Assembly (NCBI RefSeq): GCF_937941905.1
Contig: NZ_CALDGS010000058.1
Coordinates: forward strand, 1 to 13,732
Length of the DNA: 13,732 nucleotides
DNA from: an uncultured Mycolicibacterium sp.
Lineage (GTDB): Bacteria > Actinomycetota > Actinomycetes > Mycobacteriales > Mycobacteriaceae
Reading direction: 5' to 3'
The notes beneath the pieces are model-generated. The model had not been told where the DNA came from, did not search any database, and was given only the letters and a program-made list of their open reading frames with translations. Shown here in pieces: positions 1 through 6,461 of the stretch. Within the stretch, counting starts at the first letter, position 1, and each line of letters begins with the position of its first letter. Position numbers and translations under genes: made by a program.

Positions 1-442
1 CGACGAGGGCGGCGACGACGAGGGCAGCGACGAGGGCGGCGAGGAAGGCGGCGAGGAGCAGTCCCAGAATTCGGGAGACCTGAACCGGGTGTTCGGCTTG
101 TCGATCGCCACCGATTTCTCGGCCGACCCTGACGAGGTGCCGACCGACTCCACCCCGGCCGAGCCGGAGGTCGACGACGTCGACGAGCCCGAGCCCGAGA
201 CCGAGGAAGTCAAGGGCGAGGACGACGATATCGACGACAAGAAACTCCAGAAGCAGGTCGAGGACCTCGAGGCCCAGGAGGAGAAGACCGGCGGCGAGGA
301 GACCGGCTCCGGCACCGGCGGCACCGGCACCGGCGGCGGCAGCCTCGACGACGTCTCCGAGACCATCGGCGGCGCCGTCGACTCGCTGACCGGTGGGGAC
401 ACCGAGCAGAACGACGCTCCCTCGGACGACAACGAGGAGTGA
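1..442 (+). CDS. C-terminal part of an acidic, low-complexity protein of unknown function (5' end outside window)
   Basis: The open frame enters from the left edge (first full codon at position 2) and ends at TGA 440-442, giving 146 visible residues. A GTG at 89 could be read as a start, but the frame stays open upstream with the same composition and codon bias, so I read it as an internal valine. The visible part is mostly Asp, Glu, Gly, Ser and Thr. It begins with an Asp/Glu/Gly repeat tract (about residues 1-20). A short ordered-looking stretch containing RVFGLSIATDF follows at about 29-39, then Pro/Glu/Asp-rich sequence, a charged possible helix with KKLQKQVEDLEAQEEK, a Gly-Thr linker, and a final acidic tail. 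It looks intrinsically disordered. No cysteines, catalytic motif or membrane segment is visible. I do not recognise the family, and the N-terminal domain that might identify it lies outside the window. It converges on the DUF1707 gene and ends at a hairpin. Confidence 0.7.
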   Translation, partial: DEGGDDEGSDEGGEEGGEEQSQNSGDLNRVFGLSIATDFSADPDEVPTDSTPAEPEVDDVDEPEPETEEVKGEDDDIDDKKLQKQVEDLEAQEEKTGGEETGSGTGGTGTGGGSLDDVSETIGGAVDSLTGGDTEQNDAPSDDNEE

Positions 443-477
443 TCCGGCCCGCCCGGCAGTGAACCGCTGAACCGACG

Positions 478-509
478 CATCGGCCCCCTCCGCCAGGAGG
501 GGGCCGATG
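478..509. terminator. Bidirectional hairpin terminator between convergent genes
   Basis: The arms 478-491 and 496-509 are perfectly complementary over 14 bp around a 4-base GCCA loop. The hairpin sits 36 bp after the stop of the acidic-protein gene and 37 bp from the stop of the opposing DUF1707 gene, so it can serve both. It has no U-tract, which is common for mycobacterial terminator-like hairpins. Confidence 0.75.
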
Positions 510-545
510 TGCGTTCTCGGGTCGGTCGGCGCGGCGCCTGTTCGC

Positions 546-1136
546 CTACTCGTCGTCGGGGCGCTTGCGGCCGCGGCGGCGGACATTGACGCTGCCCCAG
601 AACGCCAGGCCGCTGATGTTCACCCGCGGCGCCCCGGCCAGCCCGTCGCCGAGCACGCTGCCGCCGAACACGCCCATCACCCCGCGGCCGCGCAGCGCGA
701 CGTTCACCTCCGGCGGGACCAGGATGGTCTGCCCGCCGCAGAACGAGTAGGCGTGGATGTCCACCTCCGGCGAGGTGAAGTCGGCGTAGCGCAGGTCCAC
801 CACGCCGCCGCCGAACACCGACACCGTGGTGAGCCGGCTCGGCACGTTCCACCGGCCCCGGCGCTCGAAGCCGCTCATGATGGCCAGCAACGTCGTCGAC
901 GGGGCCGGATGCACCGCGTCGGCGCGGCGGCCGGAGGCCACCACGCAGGGCAGGTCCGCCGACAGCCGTTCCAGCTCGTCGTAGGTCTGCGCGGAGTAGG
1001 CCTTGGCCAGCCGCTCCTCGTACTCGGCGATCCGCAGATGCCCCTGCGCCGCCGCGTCAGTCAACAGGTGAGCCACCCGGATCCGGTCAGTATCGGCGGC
1101 CCGCATCGAACCATTCCCCGACGCTGGAGTAGTCAT
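546..1136 (-). CDS. DUF1707 and LiaF-like C-terminal domain protein
   Basis: The product has 196 residues. Residues about 11-63 form the actinobacterial DUF1707 domain: MRAADTDRIRVAHLL, then a helix with the GHLRIAEYEERLAKAY signature and YDELERLSADLP. Residues about 80-187 resemble the C-terminal beta-rich domain of LiaF-type cell-wall-stress proteins, with two FGG turns (VSVFGGGV, VMGVFGGSV) and a final ISGLAFWGSVNVRRRG. No signal peptide or membrane segment is evident. ATG 1136 is chosen because a -10-like TAGGCT (1149-1144) lies 7 bases upstream, which fits a leaderless message. The frame remains open upstream to 1289, but that extension is arginine-rich and covers the promoter. ATG 1106 (Met11) is an alternative. 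M. tuberculosis Rv0966c is a similar protein of about this length. The exact role is unknown; envelope-stress sensing is inferred from the LiaF-like half only. Confidence 0.8.
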   Translation of the reverse strand: MTTPASGNGSMRAADTDRIRVAHLLTDAAAQGHLRIAEYEERLAKAYSAQTYDELERLSADLPCVVASGRRADAVHPAPSTTLLAIMSGFERRGRWNVPSRLTTVSVFGGGVVDLRYADFTSPEVDIHAYSFCGGQTILVPPEVNVALRGRGVMGVFGGSVLGDGLAGAPRVNISGLAFWGSVNVRRRGRKRPDDE

Positions 1137-1143
1137 CGCCGTC

Positions 1144-1171
1144 AGCCTACGACGAACATCGGCACATGCAA
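1144..1171 (-). promoter_or_regulatory. Candidate promoter of the DUF1707 gene (leaderless)
   Basis: On the minus strand TTGCAT (1171-1166) is followed after 16 bases by TAGGCT (1149-1144), which fits a mycobacterial SigA -10 of the form TANNNT. The expected start of transcription falls on or next to the ATG at 1136. A single TCTCAG half-site like those of the MprA boxes lies further upstream at 1226-1231. Confidence 0.4.
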
Positions 1172-1269
1172 GATCGGTAGCTGAACTGTGTTCACGCCCG
1201 CATCCGGCGAACGACGAGAGGTTGCTCTCAGCCCGCGGCCGGTCCCGGCCGGTGCGGGTCCGGGCGGTT

Positions 1270-1299
1270 TTGGAGCCGGTGGGGCCCACCCGGTATCCT
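1270..1299 (+). promoter_or_regulatory. Candidate rpmF promoter
   Basis: TTGGAG (1270-1275) and TATCCT (1294-1299) are separated by 18 bases, giving an expected transcript start near 1306 and a leader of about 60 bases. The region 1137-1364 otherwise holds only this and the divergent minus-strand promoter. Confidence 0.4.
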
Positions 1300-1364
1300 G
1301 ATCAGCACTTGCCTGCGCCTGCCCGACGCGCGCGGCATCACCCCGTTACGAGGAGACTTCGATC

Positions 1365-1538
1365 ATGGCTGTGCCCAAGCGCAGAATGTCGCGCGCGAAC
1401 ACCCGTAGCCGTCGCGCGCAGTGGAAGGCCAAGTCGCCGGAGCTGGTCGGCGTGACCGTCGCCGGCCGCCAGTACCGCGTCCCGCGCCGCCTGCTCAAGG
1501 CCGCGCGTCTGGGGCTCATCGACCTCGACCGTCGCTGA
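1365..1538 (+). CDS. rpmF: 50S ribosomal protein L32
   Basis: The product has 57 residues, the usual length for mycobacterial L32. It begins MAVPKRRMSRANTRSRR and ends with the conserved RRLLKAARLGLIDLDRR. It is very basic, as expected for a small subunit that binds 23S rRNA in the large ribosomal subunit. It has no cysteine, so it belongs to the zinc-free form of L32. AGGAGA at 1351-1356 is placed 8 bases before the ATG, a good ribosome binding site. The gene lies 63 bp upstream of mprA on the same strand, as in other mycobacteria. Read-through from rpmF into mprA is possible because no clear hairpin separates them. Confidence 0.95.
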   Translation: MAVPKRRMSRANTRSRRAQWKAKSPELVGVTVAGRQYRVPRRLLKAARLGLIDLDRR

Positions 1539-1568
1539 CCCCCGGGACGGCGGTTCCCGCGCCGCGCC

Positions 1569-1585
1569 TCTCAGGTCACTCTCAG
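1569..1585 (+). promoter_or_regulatory. MprA box upstream of mprA
   Basis: Two TCTCAG half-sites begin at 1569 and 1580, exactly 11 bp apart (one helical turn), within a longer match CTCTCAGG / CTCTCAGA. OmpR/PhoB-type regulators bind such same-face direct repeats, and MprA is known to bind a loosely conserved 8-bp direct repeat at its own promoter. The site lies 16 bp before the mprA GTG. The same pair with the same spacing occurs before pepD. Confidence 0.65.
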
Positions 1586-1601
1586 ACAGCAGGTTGAGAC
1601 T

Positions 1602-2294
1602 GTGGCTGTGCGGATACTTGTCGTCGACGACGATCGTGCGGTGCGGGAATCGCTGCGCAGGTCGCTTTCCTTCAACGGCTACTCCGTCGAACTCGCCGAG
1701 GACGGCGAGGAGGCCCTCGAACGCATCGCCGCCAACCGGCCCGATGCGGTCGTGCTCGACGTGATGATGCCCAAGCTCGACGGGCTGGAGGTGTGCCGCC
1801 GGCTCCGCAGCACCGGCGACGATCTGCCCATCCTGGTGCTCACCGCCCGCGACTCGGTCTCCGAACGGGTCGCCGGGCTCGACGCCGGCGCGGACGACTA
1901 CCTGCCCAAGCCGTTCGCGCTGGAGGAACTGCTGGCCCGGATGCGGGCGCTGCTGCGCCGCACCACCCCGGAGCAGGCCGCCGAGTCGCAGGTGCTGACC
2001 TTCGCCGACCTCACGCTCGACCCGGTGACCCGCGAGGTCACCCGCGGCGACCGGCAGATCAGCCTCACCCGCACCGAGTTCGCGCTGCTGGAGATGCTCA
2101 TCTCCAACCCGCGCCGGGTGCTCACCCGCAGCCGCATCCTCGAGGAGGTGTGGGGCTACGACTTCCCCACCTCCGGCAACGCGCTCGAGGTCTACATCGG
2201 CTACCTGCGCCGCAAGACCGAGGCCGCCGGCGAACCCCGGCTGATCCACACCGTGCGCGGTGTCGGCTACGTGCTGCGCGAGACCCCGCCCTGA
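1602..2294 (+). CDS. mprA: Response regulator MprA (OmpR/PhoB family)
   Basis: The product has 230 residues, the same length as M. tuberculosis MprA and, from memory, nearly identical over long stretches. The receiver domain occupies about 4-117, with the acidic pocket D10/D11, phospho-acceptor D53 in VLDVMMP, T81 and K103 (in LPKPF). The winged-helix DNA-binding domain spans about 130-227 and includes LTRTEFALLEML, RVLTRSRILEEVWG, LEVYIGYLRRK and the C-terminal hairpin IHTVRGVGYVLRE. The start is GTG 1602 (VAVRILVVDD); I see no strong Shine-Dalgarno sequence. MprA is phosphorylated by MprB and controls envelope-stress genes including sigE, sigB, pepD and its own operon. The TGA overlaps the mprB ATG by one base, so translation is probably coupled. 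Confidence 0.96.
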   Translation: MAVRILVVDDDRAVRESLRRSLSFNGYSVELAEDGEEALERIAANRPDAVVLDVMMPKLDGLEVCRRLRSTGDDLPILVLTARDSVSERVAGLDAGADDYLPKPFALEELLARMRALLRRTTPEQAAESQVLTFADLTLDPVTREVTRGDRQISLTRTEFALLEMLISNPRRVLTRSRILEEVWGYDFPTSGNALEVYIGYLRRKTEAAGEPRLIHTVRGVGYVLRETPP

Positions 2295-3772
2295 TGGCCG
2301 CCCCGCAGCCGTCCGGCTGGCCCGCACCACCGCCGCCACCGCCCCGCGGCAGCTCGCTGTCGCTGCGCTGGCGGGTCATGGTGCTGGCCATGTCGATGGT
2401 GGCGATGGTCGTGGTGCTCATGGCGCTCGCCGTCTACGCGGTGGTGTCCCGCGCCCTCTACGACGATCTGGACAACCAGCTCTACAGCCGGGCCCGGCTG
2501 CTCATCGAGAGCGGGGTGCTCGACGCCGACCCCGGCAAGGCCATCGAGGGCACCGCGTACTCCGACGTCAACGCCATGCTGGTGAACCCGGGGCGAGCCA
2601 TCTACACCGCCAACCAGCAGGGCCAGACCCTGCCGCTGGGGGAGCGGGAGCGCCAGGTCATCGATGGCGAGCTGATCCTGTCCCTGCGCACCGCCAACCA
2701 TCAGCGGGTGCTGGCCCAGCATCTGCCCAACGGCAGCACCCTGCTGCTGTCAAAGAGCCTCACCCCGACCACGCAGGTGCTCAAACGGCTGGGCACCGTG
2801 CTGCTCATCGTCGGCGGGGTCGGCGTGGCGGTGGCCGCCGTCGCCGGCGGCATGGTGGCCCGCGCCGGGCTGCGCCCGGTGGCCCGGCTCACCGAGGCCA
2901 CCGAACGGGTGGCCCGCACCGACGACCTGCGGCCCATCCCGGTCGTCGGCAACGACGAGCTGGCCCGGCTCACCGAGGCGTTCAACGCGATGCTGCGCGC
3001 GCTCGCCGAGTCGCGGGAGCGGCAGGCCCGGTTGGTCGCCGACGCCGGCCACGAACTGCGCACCCCGCTGACCTCGCTGCGCACCAACGTCGAGCTGCTG
3101 ATGGCCTCGATGAAGCCCGGCGCGCCGCAGCTGCCCGAGGAGGAGATGGCCGGGCTGCGCGCCGACGTCATCGGCCAGATCGAGGAGCTGTCCACGCTGG
3201 TCGGCGATCTCGTCGACCTCACCCGCGACGACGCCGGCGCGGCGGTGCACGAACCGGTCGACATGACCGAGGTCGTCGACCGCTGCCTGGAACGGGTCCG
3301 GCGGCGCCGCAACGACATCACCTTCGAGGTCGACGTGCAGCCCTGGCAGGTGATCGGTGACCCGGCCGGGCTGACCCGGGCGATCCTGAACCTGCTCGAC
3401 AACGCCGCCAAGTGGAGCCCGCCCGGCGGACGGGTCGGGCTGCGGCTGCGCCAGGTCGATCCGGTACACGCCGAGGTGGTGGTCAGCGACCACGGCCCCG
3501 GCATCCCCGAACACGAGCGGCACCTGGTGTTCGAGCGGTTCTACCGGTCCGACACCGCGCGGTCCATGCCCGGGTCCGGCCTCGGGCTGGCGATCGTCAA
3601 GCAGGTGGTGCTCAAACACGGTGGTGCGCTGCGCATCACCGACACCACCCCGGGCGCCGAGCAGCCCGGCACGACGATCTCGGTGCTGCTGCCCGGCCGG
3701 CCGCTGCCCGGGGACGCGACACGCTCCGGCGAGGGCGACGACGATCCGGTGATCAGCACCGAGAATAGGTAG
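2294..3772 (+). CDS. mprB: Sensor histidine kinase MprB
   Basis: The product has 492 residues. A Pro-rich cytoplasmic N-terminus (1-20) leads to TM1 (about 27-51). An extracytoplasmic sensor domain of roughly 115 residues follows, then TM2 (about 167-188), a HAMP linker (about 189-243) and the dimerisation/phospho-acceptor domain with H253 in DAGHELRTPLTSLR. The HATPase domain contains the N box NLLDN (366-370), G1 DHGPGIP (399-405) and G2 GSGLGL (427-432). All catalytic motifs are intact. The start ATG 2294 overlaps the mprA stop as TGATG. The open frame extends far upstream but only as an out-of-frame shadow of mprA. MprB senses envelope damage (SDS, misfolded extracytoplasmic protein; DnaK has been proposed to bind the sensor domain) and phosphorylates or dephosphorylates MprA. 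The acidic tail after the kinase core looks disordered. Confidence 0.96.
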   Translation: MAAPQPSGWPAPPPPPPRGSSLSLRWRVMVLAMSMVAMVVVLMALAVYAVVSRALYDDLDNQLYSRARLLIESGVLDADPGKAIEGTAYSDVNAMLVNPGRAIYTANQQGQTLPLGERERQVIDGELILSLRTANHQRVLAQHLPNGSTLLLSKSLTPTTQVLKRLGTVLLIVGGVGVAVAAVAGGMVARAGLRPVARLTEATERVARTDDLRPIPVVGNDELARLTEAFNAMLRALAESRERQARLVADAGHELRTPLTSLRTNVELLMASMKPGAPQLPEEEMAGLRADVIGQIEELSTLVGDLVDLTRDDAGAAVHEPVDMTEVVDRCLERVRRRRNDITFEVDVQPWQVIGDPAGLTRAILNLLDNAAKWSPPGGRVGLRLRQVDPVHAEVVVSDHGPGIPEHERHLVFERFYRSDTARSMPGSGLGLAIVKQVVLKHGGALRITDTTPGAEQPGTTISVLLPGRPLPGDATRSGEGDDDPVISTENR

Positions 3773-3809
3773 ACAACTTCCCCGGATTGAGAGCGTCCCG
3801 GTGGCGAAC

Positions 3810-3826
3810 TCTCAGTGGAATCTCAG
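3810..3826 (+). promoter_or_regulatory. MprA box upstream of pepD
   Basis: Two TCTCAG half-sites begin at 3810 and 3821, again 11 bp apart, 95 bp before the pepD ATG. The opposite-strand half-site TGAGAG also appears at 3788-3793 and 3869-3874. This places a separate MprA-controlled promoter between mprB and pepD. It also argues against a pepD start at GTG 3801, which would put the operator inside the gene. Confidence 0.65.
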
Positions 3827-3920
3827 CCCGGCCGGGCACCGTGGTGAGGCGCCGATCGTTCGGCACAGTGAGAGACCGCATTCGGCGGACGTGGTTCGGT
3901 ACAGAAAGAGCACCAACGAC

Positions 3921-5234
3921 ATGACGAATTACCCCCGGTACTCGCCGCCGCCGTCGCCGCAACCGGGTGCGCAACCCCAGCGGCCCGATCCCTACCAGCA
4001 GCAGCCCTACGACTGGCGTTCGGCTGCGCAACCGCAGCAGCAGTACCCGGCCCAGCCGGGCTACGGCATGCCCTACGACCCGTACCGGCCGGGCGCCGGG
4101 CCGGTCCGGCCGCCGCTGCCCCAGTCGCACACCGGCGGTGAAAGGCGTTCCCGCGCCGCGTTGTTCGCCGGGGCGCTGGCCATCGCGGTGGTCTCGGCCG
4201 GGATCGGCGGCGGGGTGGCCGTGCTGGCCCAGCCCGACCGCGCGCCGGTGATGTCGGCGCTCGGCGGCGACGCCTCGATGCTGCCCGCCGCCAGCGTGCC
4301 GGCCGGCACCGTCGAACAGGTCGCGGCCAAGGTGGTGCCGAGCGTGGTCAAGCTCGAGGTCACCGCGGGCCGGCAGGCCGAGGAGGGCTCGGGCATCATC
4401 CTGAGCTCCGACGGGCTGATCCTGACCAACAACCACGTCATCGCCGGTGCCAAGGACGCGCCGCGCGGCACCGTCACCAAAGTGACCTTCGCCGACGGCA
4501 GCACCGCCCCGTTCACCATCGTCGGCCAGGACCCCAGCAGCGACATCGCGGTGGTGCGCGCCGAGGGGGTCGACGGGCTCACTCCGATCACCCTCGGCTC
4601 CTCGGCCGATCTGCGGGTCGGCCAGGACGTGGTGGCCATCGGCTCGCCGCTGGGCCTGGAGGGCACCGTCACCACCGGCATCATCAGCGCGCTCAACCGC
4701 CCGGTGGCCGCCGGCGGCGACATCCGCAACCAGAACACCGTGCTGGACGCCATCCAGACCGACGCCGCGATCAACCCCGGCAACTCCGGCGGGGCGCTGG
4801 TCAACATGAACGGCGAACTGGTCGGCGTGAACTCGGCCATCGCCACGCTCGGCGGCGGGCCGTCGACCAAGGCGCAGAGCGGCTCGATCGGCCTGGGCTT
4901 CGCGATCCCGGTCGACCAGGCCAAGCGCATCGCCGACGAGCTCATCAAGTACGGCAAGGCCTCGCACGCCTCGCTGGGCGTGCAGGTGACCAACGAGGCC
5001 GGCACCGACGGGGCCAAGATCATGGAGGTCAACAGCGACGGCGCCGCGGCCGCCGCCGGGCTGCCCAGCGGGGTGGTGGTGACCCGGCTCGACGACCGCG
5101 TCATCAACAGCGCCAACGCACTGGTCGCCGCGGTGCGGTCCAAGGCGCCCGGCGACAAGGTCAAGCTGACCTTCGTCGACGAGTCCGGCAAGCCGCGGAC
5201 CATCGAGGTCACCCTCGGGAAGATGCAGCAATGA
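3921..5234 (+). CDS. pepD: HtrA-family serine protease PepD
   Basis: The product has 437 residues. A Pro/Gln/Tyr-rich cytoplasmic tail (1-75) is followed by one membrane anchor (about 80-103). The trypsin-like protease domain (about 128-335) carries the triad H172 (TNNHVI), D208 (SSDIAVV) and S289 (GNSGGAL). One C-terminal PDZ domain (about 348-434) begins ASLGVQV. PepD degrades or refolds damaged envelope proteins and in M. tuberculosis belongs to the MprAB/SigE stress circuit. ATG 3921 (MTNYPRY) is chosen because the equivalent sequence is conserved in M. tuberculosis and AGAAAGAG lies 10 bases upstream. A longer reading from GTG 3801 would run through the MprA box. The stop overlaps the moaB2 start as ATGA. 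Confidence 0.94.
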   Translation: MTNYPRYSPPPSPQPGAQPQRPDPYQQQPYDWRSAAQPQQQYPAQPGYGMPYDPYRPGAGPVRPPLPQSHTGGERRSRAALFAGALAIAVVSAGIGGGVAVLAQPDRAPVMSALGGDASMLPAASVPAGTVEQVAAKVVPSVVKLEVTAGRQAEEGSGIILSSDGLILTNNHVIAGAKDAPRGTVTKVTFADGSTAPFTIVGQDPSSDIAVVRAEGVDGLTPITLGSSADLRVGQDVVAIGSPLGLEGTVTTGIISALNRPVAAGGDIRNQNTVLDAIQTDAAINPGNSGGALVNMNGELVGVNSAIATLGGGPSTKAQSGSIGLGFAIPVDQAKRIADELIKYGKASHASLGVQVTNEAGTDGAKIMEVNSDGAAAAAGLPSGVVVTRLDDRVINSANALVAAVRSKAPGDKVKLTFVDESGKPRTIEVTLGKMQQ

Positions 5235-5770
5235 TCGGTGACACGCTCGCGGCCAACGGATATACGGTGGCAGGCATGGACAAGCCCGGGGAACTGGTCG
5301 GCCGCGCGCTGGTGATCGTCGTCGACGACCGCACCGCACACGGCGAGGAGGACCACAGCGGTCCGTTGGTCACCGAACTGCTCGGCGAGGCGGGGTTCGT
5401 CGTCGACGGCGTCGTGGTGGTGGCATCCGACGAGGTGGAGATCCGAAACGCGCTCAACACCGCGGTGATCGGCGGTGTGGACCTGGTGGTCACCGTCGGC
5501 GGCACCGGGGTCACCCCGCGTGACGTCACCCCGGAGGCGACCCGGGAGATCCTCGACCGCGAACTGCTCGGCATCGCCGAGGCGCTGCGTTCGTCCGGGC
5601 TGTCGGCCGGCATCACCGACGCCGGGCTCTCGCGCGGGCTGGCCGGGATCTCCGGCAGCACCCTGGTGGTCAACCTGGCCGGCTCCCGCGCCGCGGTGCG
5701 CGACGGGATGGCCACGCTCGGCCCGCTGGCCGCCCAGGTGATCGGGCAGCTATCCAGTTTGGAGATCTAA
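5231..5770 (+). CDS. moaB2: MoaB/Mog-family molybdenum cofactor protein MoaB2
   Basis: The product has 179 residues. It carries the MoCF-binding (MoaB/Mog/MogA) fold: a first strand RALVIVVDDRTAHGEEDHSGP at about 25-45, DLVVTVGGTGVTPRDVTPEAT with the molybdopterin-binding GGTG loop, and SRGLAGISGSTLVVNLAGS with the second conserved glycine/serine loop. Proteins of this family bind or adenylate molybdopterin in molybdenum cofactor synthesis. ATG 5231 overlaps the pepD stop (ATGA), suggesting coupled translation. ATG 5276 (Met16, MDKPGELVGR) is an alternative nearer the start of the fold. Keeping a cofactor gene inside a stress operon is conserved in mycobacteria; why is unknown. The gene is followed by a strong hairpin. 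Confidence 0.93.
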   Translation: MIGDTLAANGYTVAGMDKPGELVGRALVIVVDDRTAHGEEDHSGPLVTELLGEAGFVVDGVVVVASDEVEIRNALNTAVIGGVDLVVTVGGTGVTPRDVTPEATREILDRELLGIAEALRSSGLSAGITDAGLSRGLAGISGSTLVVNLAGSRAAVRDGMATLGPLAAQVIGQLSSLEI

Positions 5771-5801
5771 CCGGGCCCGGTGAACAGGCTCATACGCACG
5801 A

Positions 5802-5830
5802 TCGGGGCGGCAGTGGCACTGCCGCCCCGA
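5802..5830 (+). terminator. Terminator of the mprA-mprB-pepD-moaB2 operon
   Basis: A perfect 13-bp stem (5802-5814 with 5818-5830) closes a GGC loop, 31 bp after the moaB2 stop. It has no U-tract. Confidence 0.7.
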
Positions 5831-5908
5831 CCGCTACCCGGGGTGGTCGGGACGCAACACCCGCAGGTCAGCCGTGTTACTGTCGGATGAACAGGGTCCC
5901 CATAACGC

Positions 5909-5926
5909 GTGTGATGTTAATCACAC
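5909..5926 (+). promoter_or_regulatory. CRP/Cmr-type (cAMP receptor protein) binding site
   Basis: The sequence GTGTGATGTTAATCACAC contains TGTGA-N6-TCACA with 7-bp perfect arms (5909-5915, 5920-5926). This equals the consensus known for E. coli CRP and mycobacterial CRP (Rv3676 family). Its centre is about 21 bp before the GTG of the small gene at 5939. A possible extended -10, TGTTACTGT, lies upstream at 5875-5883 without a good -35. If that is the promoter, the site would be downstream of the transcript start and more likely repressive. Confidence 0.65.
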
Positions 5927-5938
5927 AGAGGTGTCGGA

Positions 5939-6124
5939 GTGAGCGAGCCAGCGAAGTCGAGCCGCGAGGCAGTTAACAAGATTTTCGGCGATGTGATGCC
6001 GGAGATCGGCCCCAACGAGCGCGACCGGGACTCCTACGAAGACGCGGTCGATCGCGACCGTTGGCTGCGGGACAATATTCCGCCTCATCATGATCAGAGG
6101 TCGATCGGCTCGATCGATCTCTGA
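5939..6124 (+). CDS. Small conserved-looking protein of unknown function (61 aa)
   Basis: GTG 5939 has AGAGG (5926-5930) 8 bases upstream as a ribosome binding site. The 61-residue product starts MSEPAKSSREAVNKIFGDVMP and is rich in Asp, Glu and Arg. One or two amphipathic helices are likely, with no membrane segment, no signal peptide and no cysteines. About three quarters of third codon positions are G or C, as expected for a real gene here. A perfect CRP-type palindrome sits directly in front. I do not recognise the family. Its position between moaB2 and the porin genes corresponds, from memory, to a small hypothetical gene next to the porin gene in M. smegmatis. It could act on its own or in the regulation of the downstream porins; nothing in the sequence decides this. 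Confidence 0.7.
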   Translation: MSEPAKSSREAVNKIFGDVMPEIGPNERDRDSYEDAVDRDRWLRDNIPPHHDQRSIGSIDL

Positions 6125-6173
6125 AACCCCAGGTCGGCCGGGTGGGTCCGGGACGGCGACCGGCCGCCCGGGC

Positions 6174-6212
6174 GCGACACGAATCCGGGCCGCGGCTTCG
6201 GATTCACGTCGC
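6174..6212 (+). terminator. Imperfect long hairpin downstream of the small gene
   Basis: Arms 6174-6187 and 6199-6212 pair over 14 bases with two mismatches, around an 11-base loop. The inner 7 bp (GAATCCG / CGGATTC) are perfect. It lies 50 bp after the small gene and 77 bp before the candidate porin -35, so it may end the upstream transcript. An operator role is also possible. Confidence 0.4.
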
Positions 6213-6288
6213 GAATCGTCCCCGAACCGCGCATTCCAGCAAATTTCGGCGACGTCACGGGTGTGAATCCCGGTATCGCCGGTTCGCG

Positions 6289-6317
6289 TTGCCGGGCCGA
6301 TGCCGCCCCGTTATGTT
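6289..6317 (+). promoter_or_regulatory. Candidate promoter of the first porin gene, with a leader of about 138 bases
   Basis: TTGCCG (6289-6294) and TATGTT (6312-6317) are separated by exactly 17 bases, a good SigA-type arrangement, with transcription expected to begin near 6324. The stretch 6125-6461 holds no convincing gene. It contains the hairpin at 6174-6212, this promoter, and a leader ending in the purine-rich ribosome binding region 6441-6458 (AGGAAGAGG and AGGAG). Confidence 0.5.
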
Positions 6318-6461
6318 CCTCGTGTCATCGATGAGCGAAGCGTTAGAGCCGGACGTGGGTTTTCTAATCCAACCTTCATCTCGGTCTCGACCGGTGGCCG
6401 GTGAGCGAGATGCCGGCGCCCTTCGCCATCCCGGTGAACCAGGAAGAGGAACGAGGAGCGT

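Noticed and set aside
507..1184. Long plus-strand frame opposite the DUF1707 gene.
   Set aside because: It is an antisense shadow: the minus-strand frame has recognisable domains and its own promoter, while this one is His/Arg/Ala-rich with no motif and begins inside the terminator hairpin.
1182..1194. Palindrome TGAACTGTGTTCA as a LexA/SOS box upstream of the DUF1707 gene.
   Set aside because: The mycobacterial SOS box needs GAAC-N4-GTTC with outer TC/GA; here the spacer is 3 and the outer bases do not fit.
3801..3920. N-terminal extension of PepD from GTG 3801.
   Set aside because: It would place the MprA box (3810-3826) inside coding sequence, and the added residues do not resemble the Pro-rich start MTNYPRY shared with M. 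tuberculosis PepD.
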